From Clostridia bacterium (GTDB lineage: Bacteria > Bacillota_A > Clostridia > Christensenellales > Borkfalkiaceae), in the NCBI GenBank assembly GCA_017621955.1, contig JAGASB010000139.1:1-6378 (forward strand): a DNA stretch of 6,378 nt, read 5' to 3'. Under the pieces are notes generated by a model. That model saw nothing but the letters and a program-made list of their open reading frames with translations, was not told the DNA's origin and searched no databases. Within the stretch, counting starts at the first letter, position 1. Each line of letters opens with the position of its first letter. Both the position numbers and the translations under genes were made by a program. Positions 1 to 4,731 of this stretch are shown piece by piece.

Positions 1-116
1 GTTGGGAAACGGTTACCGTGCATATAGCAAGGCTTAGAAAGCGCTTTGAAGGGTGGAAAGAGTTTGAAATTCAGTCGGTCAGGGGGCTAGGATATAAGGC
101 GGTTAAAAACGTATGA
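1..116 (+). CDS. OmpR/PhoB-family response regulator, C-terminal fragment
   Basis: Only the last 37 codons are inside the window; the first complete codon is at position 3 and the TGA stop is at 114-116. The peptide contains HIARLRKRFE followed by SVRGLGYKA. This is the end of the winged-helix DNA-binding domain of OmpR/PhoB regulators: the recognition helix (usually written VDVHISRLRKKL) and the wing hairpin (VRGVGYR). The receiver domain and phospho-acceptor aspartate lie upstream of the window. The stop overlaps the start of the next gene in an ATGA arrangement, so the regulator and the kinase are translationally coupled and form one two-component system. The regulated genes cannot be told from this piece. 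Family assignment is firm; the specific role is unknown. Confidence 0.9.
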   Translation, partial: WETVTVHIARLRKRFEGWKEFEIQSVRGLGYKAVKNV

Positions 117-1180
117 GTAAGTTGTATTCGGATAGGCAAAGTAGAAGAAGAATAACTTTCTTCTTTATGTTAGCGTCCTTGGGTATAATAGTAGCAACGC
201 TTCTTTTGTTAGGTGTAGCTCTATATATATTAATGGGCGCAGGGATAATTTACTTTGTGTCCATTGACATTTCGCCAACACTATTTTTGCTATTAATAAT
301 GCTTGCTAGCGTTATAATGGGCATAATAATAACGTATATAGTAAGTAAGTTTGTTTTTCGTGCTGCAAACCAAATGATAGACGGAATGCAAGCGCTTGCA
401 GAAGGTGATTTTAAGGTAAGAATAAACTTGGGTAAAAGTCCTGAATACAGGCAAGTTTCCGAAGCGTTCAATAAACTTGCGGCTGAACTTGAAAATATAC
501 AACTTTTGCGTGCCGACTTTGTAAATGAATTTGCCCACGAATTTAAAACGCCGATAGTATCTATAAAAGGTTTTGCTGAACTTTTAACAAAGGACGACTT
601 AACAGAAGAGCAAAAAAAAGAATATCTTAACATTATAATAGAAGAAGCAAAAAGGCTGTCTTCACTTGCGTTTAGTTCGTTAAACTTTACCAAAATAGAA
701 AAGCAACATATATTAACGGGGGTAACGGAATTTAACGTTTCTGAACAAATCCGTTCGTGTATATTGCTACTTGAAAACAAGTGGACGGAAAAAAATCTTA
801 TTTTAAACGTGGATTTTGAAGAATACTTAGTAAAAGCAAATGAGGACCTTCTAAAACAAGTTTGGATAAATTTAATTGATAATGCCGTTAAGTTTTCGTT
901 TGTCGGTGGAACGCTTGACGTTATAGGAACAGAACAAGACGGCGTTTTAAGCGTAACTATAAAGAATATTGGCACCGAAATTTCAGAGCAAGATTGCTTA
1001 AAGATATTTGATAAATTTTATCGCACGGAAAGTGCTAAGGACGTAGAGGGCAGTGGCGTAGGACTTGCTATTGTAAAAAAAATAGTAGAACTTCACCGTG
1101 GCGATATTTCGGTTATAAGTAAAGATGGATATACGGCGTTTAAGGTAACGCTAAAAAACGTAGTAAAAATTAACGATTAA
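113..1180 (+). CDS. membrane sensor histidine kinase, HAMP-HisKA-HATPase type
   Basis: A 355-residue kinase that should autophosphorylate on histidine and pass the phosphate to the regulator encoded just upstream, whose stop it overlaps by 4 bp. It has two membrane helices (about residues 14-40 and 55-81), a HAMP linker (about 77-129), a HisKA dimerisation helix with the H-box around FAHEFKTP (His142), and an ATPase domain. The ATPase domain shows an N-box WINLIDNAVKFS (251-262), an F-box IFDKFYR (298-304) and a G2 box GSGVGLAIVK (313-322). The loop between the membrane helices is only about a dozen residues, so no extracellular sensor domain is present and the signal is probably sensed in or at the membrane. 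The usual Asp of the G1 box (DxGxG) is Asn285 in KNIGTEI, a variation also seen in some Gram-positive kinases. It might be a cell-envelope sensor, but the ligand is not visible. Confidence 0.95.
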   Translation: MSKLYSDRQSRRRITFFFMLASLGIIVATLLLLGVALYILMGAGIIYFVSIDISPTLFLLLIMLASVIMGIIITYIVSKFVFRAANQMIDGMQALAEGDFKVRINLGKSPEYRQVSEAFNKLAAELENIQLLRADFVNEFAHEFKTPIVSIKGFAELLTKDDLTEEQKKEYLNIIIEEAKRLSSLAFSSLNFTKIEKQHILTGVTEFNVSEQIRSCILLLENKWTEKNLILNVDFEEYLVKANEDLLKQVWINLIDNAVKFSFVGGTLDVIGTEQDGVLSVTIKNIGTEISEQDCLKIFDKFYRTESAKDVEGSGVGLAIVKKIVELHRGDISVISKDGYTAFKVTLKNVVKIND

Positions 1181-1205
1181 ACTTAATATACAAAAGTAAA
1201 GAAAA

Positions 1206-1235
1206 AAGGCTTCGCAAAATGAAATGCGAAGCCTT
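1206..1235. terminator. bidirectional intrinsic terminator between kinase gene and rpsT
   Basis: A perfect 11-bp stem (AAGGCTTCGCA at 1206-1216 with TGCGAAGCCTT at 1225-1235) encloses an 8-nt loop. On the minus strand the hairpin runs straight into a T-rich tail (complement of 1201-1207 and beyond), giving a strong terminator for rpsT. On the plus strand it is followed by AAATTTTT (1236-1243), so it can also end the kinase transcript. Its position between two converging genes fits a shared terminator. Confidence 0.9.
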
Positions 1236-1251
1236 AAATTTTTAAACTAAA

Positions 1252-1653
1252 TTATTCTGCTTTTTCAGCGTCTACCTTTTTAGCCCTAGGTTTTCTAGTA
1301 GTGGTTTTCTTTACGGGAACTTCTTCAACGGGAGCAACTTCTTCCACAGGGGCAGGGGTAACAACTTCTTCTACTACGGGAACAGCGGTAGCAATAGCAG
1401 CGTCAACTTTTTTAGCAAGTTTTGACTTTTTGTTTGCAGCGTTGTTTGCGTGGTAAATGTTCTTCGAGCAAGCGGTATCAATAGCCTTAAATGCAGCAGC
1501 AAGGCTAGCCTTTGCTTCTTCTAATTTGTTTTCTTTGATAAGAAGGTCAACCTTCTTAATTTCAGTTCTTACAGCCGAACGGATAGCCTTGTTTTGTTCG
1601 GTCTTCTTTGCGTTTACTAAAACTCTTTTCTTTGCAGATTTAATGTTTGGCAT
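1252..1653 (-). CDS. rpsT: 30S ribosomal protein S20 with C-terminal extension
   Basis: Residues 1-88 are ribosomal protein S20. The start MPNIKSAKKRV, the basic helical body (NKAIRSAVRTEIKKV) and the conserved IYHANNAANKKSKLAKKV segment are all typical. S20 binds 16S rRNA early in small-subunit assembly. The family usually ends at about 85-90 residues; this protein has 133. The extra residues 89-133 form a low-complexity tail: first acidic and Pro/Val-rich with APVEEV repeats (about 92-112), then Lys/Arg-rich (about 115-127), ending AEKAE. The start is fixed by the S20 N-terminus and by TAAGGAGT (1663-1670). It is a monocistronic minus-strand gene with its own promoter and a strong terminator. 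The function of the tail is unknown. Confidence 0.96.
   Translation of the reverse strand: MPNIKSAKKRVLVNAKKTEQNKAIRSAVRTEIKKVDLLIKENKLEEAKASLAAAFKAIDTACSKNIYHANNAANKKSKLAKKVDAAIATAVPVVEEVVTPAPVEEVAPVEEVPVKKTTTRKPRAKKVDAEKAE
1318..1380 (-). repeat. 18-bp coding repeats in the rpsT tail
   Basis: Three imperfect 18-bp units lie at 1318-1335, 1336-1353 and 1363-1380, each beginning AACTTCTTC on the plus strand; the third is set off by 9 bp. Read on the minus strand they encode the hexapeptides APVEEV, APVEEV and PVVEEV of the S20 extension. They look like a small in-frame tandem duplication that has drifted. Confidence 0.75.
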
Positions 1654-1662
1654 TTTGTATGC

Positions 1663-1670
1663 ACTCCTTA
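1663..1670 (-). promoter_or_regulatory. ribosome binding site of rpsT
   Basis: On the minus strand TAAGGAGT ends 9 nt before the ATG at 1653-1651. It is a strong Shine-Dalgarno that confirms the S20 start. Confidence 0.88.
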
Positions 1671-1692
1671 GTTACTTTTGATTTCGCTAACC

Positions 1693-1721
1693 ATTTTAAC
1701 ACAAAATGAAAGTAAATGCAA
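1693..1721 (-). promoter_or_regulatory. probable promoter of rpsT
   Basis: On the minus strand a -35-like TTGCAT (complement of 1716-1721) is separated by 17 bp from TAAAAT (complement of 1693-1698). The -10 is preceded by TGT, making an extended -10. Transcription would start about 30 nt upstream of the ATG. A 6-bp inverted repeat (TAAATG at 1713-1718, CATTTA at 1725-1730) overlaps the -35; in DNA this AT-rich it may be chance. Confidence 0.6.
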
Positions 1722-1795
1722 GTACATTTAAGATAGAATTTAACCTTTTTGCCTTAAATTTTACTAAATTTACTTTTATCGACATACAAATAAGT

Positions 1796-2542
1796 ATGAA
1801 TAGTGGATATATTGCCGTTTTGGACAGTGGCATCGGTGGAATTTCTGTATTAAGTGAACTTGTAAAAAATTGTAATAGAGAGCGCTTTATTTATTTAGGG
1901 GACAACAAAAATGCGCCTTACGGCAATAGAACAAAGTATGATTTGATGCGTTTAGCAATGAAAAACGTAGACCAAATAAAACGCTATGAAATAAAAGCGT
2001 TGGTGCTAGCGTGCAATACTTTGAGCGTGAATTTATTAAGGGAAATAAGAGAGTATTCGGGGGTAAAGGTATTCGGTATTTTTCCGCCTATTGAAAGGTG
2101 TGCTATGTCAGGTAAAAGAATACTTCTTTTAGCGACCGAAAGCACTGCCGAAAATTATAGACAAATCAATCTATCAAACGTTGACGTGGTGGGGCTGAAA
2201 CATCTAGTTAAAGATATTGAGCAAAACGCACATAATCTTGACCGCTTAAACGTGATTGATTCAATATTTAAAGGGTATACGGGTAAACTTAGATTTTCCC
2301 ATGGATATTATGATACTATAATTTTAGGTTGTACACACTACTTTTTTGTCAAAAATAAAATTCTTGACCACTTTCGACCCCGAAAAATTGAAAGTGGGAA
2401 TAAATTTACTATTTTTAATGTTGAAAATTTTTTAAAAAACAATAAATCGTCAGTAAAACAAAGGGAAAACAATGTGTTATTTATAGGTGAAAGTGCGGAA
2501 AGTAATCGTTTATTTTTTGAAAATGGTGGTCAAAAGGTATAA
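1796..2542 (+). CDS. murI: glutamate racemase (divergent)
   Basis: A 248-residue protein of the aspartate/glutamate racemase family. It is expected to interconvert L- and D-glutamate in the cytoplasm for peptidoglycan precursors (the MurD substrate). Visible motifs are AVLDSGIGG (Asp10-Ser11), YLGDNKNAPYGNR (33-45), LACNT with the first catalytic Cys73, LATESTAEN (112-120) and LGCTHY with the second catalytic Cys179 followed by His181. The frame is open from an ATG at 1706, but the 30 extra residues have no family resemblance. Homology begins right after the ATG at 1796, so I choose that start. Neither ATG has a clear Shine-Dalgarno. The C-terminal quarter is divergent: the Asp-Ser-Ala/Gly element usual after the second cysteine is replaced around IFNVENF, and the protein is slightly short for the family. 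The gene is divergent from rpsT and precedes the dcw promoter, suiting a cell-wall role. A related racemase with another substrate is possible but less likely. Confidence 0.85.
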   Translation: MNSGYIAVLDSGIGGISVLSELVKNCNRERFIYLGDNKNAPYGNRTKYDLMRLAMKNVDQIKRYEIKALVLACNTLSVNLLREIREYSGVKVFGIFPPIERCAMSGKRILLLATESTAENYRQINLSNVDVVGLKHLVKDIEQNAHNLDRLNVIDSIFKGYTGKLRFSHGYYDTIILGCTHYFFVKNKILDHFRPRKIESGNKFTIFNVENFLKNNKSSVKQRENNVLFIGESAESNRLFFENGGQKV

Positions 2543-2608
2543 AACACGCTAAAAAAAATTCAAAAAAAATCAAAAAATTTTCAAAAAAGGGTTGACAGTG
2601 GTCAAAAG
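2526..2608 (+). repeat. 11-bp direct repeat, murI 3' end and mraZ promoter
   Basis: GTGGTCAAAAG occurs at 2526-2536, inside the last codons of murI, and again at 2598-2608 within the mraZ promoter, 72 bp apart. The second copy is part of the putative MraZ operator; the first could be an auxiliary site or coincidence. Confidence 0.5.
2551..2588 (+). promoter_or_regulatory. phased A-tracts / UP-like element upstream of mraZ promoter
   Basis: Four runs of 6-8 adenines start at 2551, 2562, 2572 and 2583, giving spacings of 11, 10 and 11 bp, equal to one helical turn. In-phase A-tracts are the classic signature of intrinsically curved DNA. The array ends 3 bp before the -35 hexamer, the place where UP elements contact the RNA polymerase alpha subunits. 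It fills the spacer between the murI stop and the promoter and contains no terminator hairpin. Confidence 0.75.
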
Positions 2609-2614
2609 TGTATG
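2585..2614 (+). promoter_or_regulatory. putative MraZ operator, 10-bp repeats
   Basis: Consecutive 10-bp units read AAAAGGGTTG (2585-2594), ACAGTGGTCA (2595-2604) and AAAGTGTATG (2605-2614). MraZ is known to bind direct repeats spaced by one helical turn, with an AAAGTG(T/G)NNN consensus reported in Mollicutes and TGGG-type repeats in E. coli. Unit 3 fits the Mollicutes consensus fully, unit 2 has one mismatch and unit 1 is degenerate. The array covers the -35 and spacer, so bound MraZ would repress its own cluster. Confidence 0.6.
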
Positions 2615-2621
2615 ATAGAAT
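2592..2621 (+). promoter_or_regulatory. SigA-type promoter of the mraZ/dcw cluster
   Basis: A consensus -35 TTGACA (2592-2597), an 18-bp spacer and a -10 TAGAAT (2616-2621) with an extended TGA just before it. The start site would be near 2628, leaving a leader of about 30 nt that carries AGGAG at 2641-2645, 12 nt before the mraZ ATG. It is the clearest promoter in the window and sits at the usual place for dcw clusters. Confidence 0.85.
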
Positions 2622-2657
2622 ATCATTACCAAATAAAAAAAGGAGTATGCTGTCATT

Positions 2658-3086
2658 ATGTCCGGTAAGAACTATGCACATCAGTTAGATGCAAAAAACA
2701 GAATGCGTATACCGGCAAAACTGCGTGAAGAACTTGGGTCGAATTATTCGATTACAGTCGGCACGGGCGGTTGTCTTTACGTTTACACCGCAGAACAGAT
2801 GAAAGAAGTGAAAGCAACTCTTAACAACATCAATGCTTTTAGGGAAAAACAATTAAAGGCTGCGCGTTTTATTCTTTACAATACTTGGGAGGCAGAAGAG
2901 GACAATCAAGGTAGAATTCTTATTCCCGAAAACTTGCGTAAGTTTGCAAAAATAGAAAAGAACGTAATCGTTTTCAAAGGTCCCAACTGTGTGGAGATAT
3001 GGAGCGAAGAAGTTTGGAACGAATACTTTAACGACGTCAACTTTGAAGAACTTGCAGATGCGCTTGACTTGTTGAACAATGGCTGA
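2658..3086 (+). CDS. mraZ: transcriptional regulator MraZ
   Basis: A 142-residue protein of normal MraZ length with two SpoVT/AbrB-like half-domains. The first carries DAKNRMRIPAKLRE (about 11-24) and the second DNQGRILIPENLR; both are versions of the DxKGRxxIP signature. MraZ forms ring-shaped oligomers, binds direct repeats upstream of its own gene and controls the division/cell-wall cluster, and a matching repeat array lies in the promoter just upstream. The start follows AGGAG (2641-2645) at a slightly long spacing of 12 nt; an ATG at 2647 lies in another frame and is not used. The 3' end overlaps rsmH by 8 bp, implying coupled translation. Confidence 0.97.
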   Translation: MSGKNYAHQLDAKNRMRIPAKLREELGSNYSITVGTGGCLYVYTAEQMKEVKATLNNINAFREKQLKAARFILYNTWEAEEDNQGRILIPENLRKFAKIEKNVIVFKGPNCVEIWSEEVWNEYFNDVNFEELADALDLLNNG

Positions 3087-4017
3087 GTTTAAGCATATAT
3101 CGGTAATGCTTACCGAATGTATACAAAGCTTAGCGTTAAAAGCCGGCGGAATTTATTTTGACGGAACGCTTGGTGGGGGTGGGCACTCTTACGAAATATT
3201 AAAGGGTAGCGCACCAAACGGAAAACTTATTGCAACAGACCTTGATACTTACGCAATAGGCAGAGCTAGTGAAAAGCTTAAAGAGTTTGACGGTCGTTTC
3301 ACTTTAATAAACGACAACTTCAAAAACTTTATAGACATAAAAGAAAAACTAAACGTAGACGGTTTTGACGGAATACTTTTAGACTTAGGCGTATCAAGTT
3401 TTCAGCTTGACGATAGAGAAAGGGGATTTTCGTACTTAGCAACCGACGTTGACCTTGATATGCGAATGGATAAGAAAAATCCATTATCTGCACAAACGGT
3501 GGTCAACGAATATAGCGAAAAAGAGCTTGTAAGAATATTAAAAGATTATGGCGAAGAACGATTTGCAAACTCAATCGCTTCAAACATAATAAAAGAAAGA
3601 AAGGTTAAACCTATATTAAAAGTAGGTCAACTTATAGAAATAATTGAAAAGAGCATACCCAAAAAGTTCCAGAAAGACGGACATCCCGCAAAACGAACTT
3701 TCCAAGCGATAAGGATAGAAGTAAACGGTGAGTTGGACAAGCTTTACGAAACCGTACTCGATATGGCAAGGTCGTTAAAAAAGGGAGGCAGAATAGTGAT
3801 TTTAACTTTCCATTCGTTAGAAGATAGGATAGTTAAAAAAGCGTTTAGAGAACTTGAATGCGACTGTATATGTGACAAAAGTTTACCAGTTTGTGTATGC
3901 GGTAAGAAAAAAGAGATAGAGATTATAACAAAGCACCCCATCGTTGCAGGGGAGAAGGAGCTTGAATATAACAGCAGGGCAAAGAGCGCAAAGCTTCGTG
4001 TAGCGGAAAAAATTTAA
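3079..4017 (+). CDS. rsmH: 16S rRNA (cytosine(1402)-N(4))-methyltransferase RsmH
   Basis: A 312-residue SAM-dependent enzyme that N4-methylates C1402 of 16S rRNA in the decoding centre. Visible family motifs are the SAM-binding loop DGTLGGGGHS (28-37), ATDLD (52-56), DGILLDLGVSS (97-107) with RERGFSY, DMRMD (127-131), HPAKRTFQAIRIEVNGEL (202-219), TFHSLEDRIVK (243-253) and the C-terminal SRAKSAKLRV. The usual NPR before that last motif is NSR. A cysteine-rich patch (Cys261, 263, 265, 272, 274) near the C-terminus resembles a cysteine-containing insert seen in many Bacillota RsmH proteins and might bind metal. The gene overlaps mraZ by 8 bp and belongs to the same transcript. Full length, no damage seen. 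Confidence 0.97.
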   Translation: MAEFKHISVMLTECIQSLALKAGGIYFDGTLGGGGHSYEILKGSAPNGKLIATDLDTYAIGRASEKLKEFDGRFTLINDNFKNFIDIKEKLNVDGFDGILLDLGVSSFQLDDRERGFSYLATDVDLDMRMDKKNPLSAQTVVNEYSEKELVRILKDYGEERFANSIASNIIKERKVKPILKVGQLIEIIEKSIPKKFQKDGHPAKRTFQAIRIEVNGELDKLYETVLDMARSLKKGGRIVILTFHSLEDRIVKKAFRELECDCICDKSLPVCVCGKKKEIEIITKHPIVAGEKELEYNSRAKSAKLRVAEKI

Positions 4018-4023
4018 CGGTTC

Positions 4024-4061
4024 ACCAAAAATATTTGGTATTATAAAAAGGAGAAAATTGT
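4024..4061 (+). promoter_or_regulatory. rsmH/ftsL spacer with small hairpin and ribosome binding site
   Basis: The 44-bp gap holds a 6-bp inverted repeat (ACCAAA 4024-4029, TTTGGT 4034-4039, 4-nt loop) with no T-run, so it is not a terminator. It is followed by AAAAGGAG (4046-4053), 8 nt before the ATG at 4062. The Shine-Dalgarno is strong and supports that start. Confidence 0.6.
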
Positions 4062-4670
4062 ATGGTTACCACAAGACGTTCATCTGAAAACGTAAACACT
4101 TATGACAAAAGTTCATCAAGGGGTGGAGTGGATTTGCTTGAAAGACCCGCATCTTTCAGTGCACCTGTAAATTCTGCGCCTGCGCAAACCGATTCACAAA
4201 GCGAAGCAAAAGAAAGAATGCAACGCAACCTTGATAGACTTATGAATTACGACAGATATGCCGAACAACAAGCTGAAATTCAGCCCGAAGTTGATATGGT
4301 TGAAGACGTTCTTGCTGACGAAGATATAAGACCTACGTCAACGACTATGCAGTTTGGTGAAGATATCGACCAAATCCGTGAAGAAATGAGCGCTATACAA
4401 GACAGCGAAGAAGAAATGGGCTATCACCTTAACAGTAAAGGTAGACTTGCAGTTATTCTCTATTCGCTTGCAGTAACCATTATTCTTGCTCTTATCGTAT
4501 TGAATACGGGCGTACTTGCGTCGCTTTCAAACGTAAGCAACGAAAAGTCGGCAGAACTTTCGGCGGCAATCGAAAGGTACGATGCAGTTAAGTCTCAAAT
4601 AGACGACATATCTTCAAGTGATTATATAATCGACGTTGCTGAAAATCAGTACGGTATGGTTAGACAGTAA
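4062..4670 (+). CDS. FtsL/DivIC-like septal membrane protein with long cytoplasmic N-terminus
   Basis: A 202-residue single-pass membrane protein between rsmH and a class B PBP, exactly where ftsL sits in dcw clusters. Residues 1-127 are hydrophilic and probably disordered: Ser/Arg-rich start, Pro/Ala stretch, a charged helix around 48-70, acidic segment 73-90, then RPTSTTMQF (90-98) and another acidic helix. One membrane helix spans about 128-150. The outer part (about 155-202) has a short heptad-like helix and ends DVAENQYGMVRQ, reminiscent of the A-x-x-x-GM ending seen in FtsL/DivIC proteins. FtsL partners with DivIC and FtsQ/DivIB and activates septal PBP synthesis. Typical FtsL is about 90-120 residues, so the N-terminal region is an unusual addition. 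The assignment rests on topology, position and the C-terminal motif, not strong sequence identity, so no symbol is given. Confidence 0.72.
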   Translation: MVTTRRSSENVNTYDKSSSRGGVDLLERPASFSAPVNSAPAQTDSQSEAKERMQRNLDRLMNYDRYAEQQAEIQPEVDMVEDVLADEDIRPTSTTMQFGEDIDQIREEMSAIQDSEEEMGYHLNSKGRLAVILYSLAVTIILALIVLNTGVLASLSNVSNEKSAELSAAIERYDAVKSQIDDISSSDYIIDVAENQYGMVRQ

Positions 4671-4681
4671 TTAAACTAAAA

Positions 4682-4718
4682 CTCACTGAATAATATTAAA
4701 TAAACGATTATAAGTGAG
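4682..4718 (+). promoter_or_regulatory. hairpin covering the Shine-Dalgarno of the PBP gene
   Basis: CTCACT (4682-4687) pairs perfectly with AGTGAG (4713-4718). After a small internal loop (GA / A), ATAAT (4690-4694) pairs with ATTAT (4707-4711), closing a 12-nt loop. The 3' arm contains most of the Shine-Dalgarno of the following gene, so the folded mRNA would hide it. There is no T-run after it, so it is not a terminator. Regulation is an inference. Confidence 0.55.
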
Positions 4719-4731
4719 GTAAACTAAAATT
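4714..4731 (+). promoter_or_regulatory. Shine-Dalgarno and non-canonical ATT start of the PBP gene
   Basis: GTGAGGT (4714-4720) contains GAGGT, complementary to the 16S rRNA tail. It lies 8 nt before ATT (4729-4731), the optimal spacing. No ATG occurs between 4671 and 4800, and no in-frame ATG, GTG or TTG exists between the in-frame stop at 4720-4722 and 4801. Confidence 0.65.

Noticed and set aside
250..975. 241-codon open frame on the minus strand inside the kinase gene
   Set aside because: It lies fully antisense to a clear histidine kinase, has no recognisable domain and a Ser/Phe-rich composition typical of a reverse-strand shadow.
1457..1681. 74-codon plus-strand open frame over rpsT
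   Set aside because: Antisense to the S20 coding sequence, with its C-terminal codons reading through the rpsT ribosome binding site; no supporting motif.
1706..1795. Upstream ATG extending the racemase by 30 residues
   Set aside because: The extra residues show no family resemblance, have no ribosome binding site and overlap the divergent rpsT promoter.
4024..4039. Hairpin after rsmH as a terminator
   Set aside because: Stem is only 6 bp, AT-rich and without a T-run; the cluster is expected to be read through.
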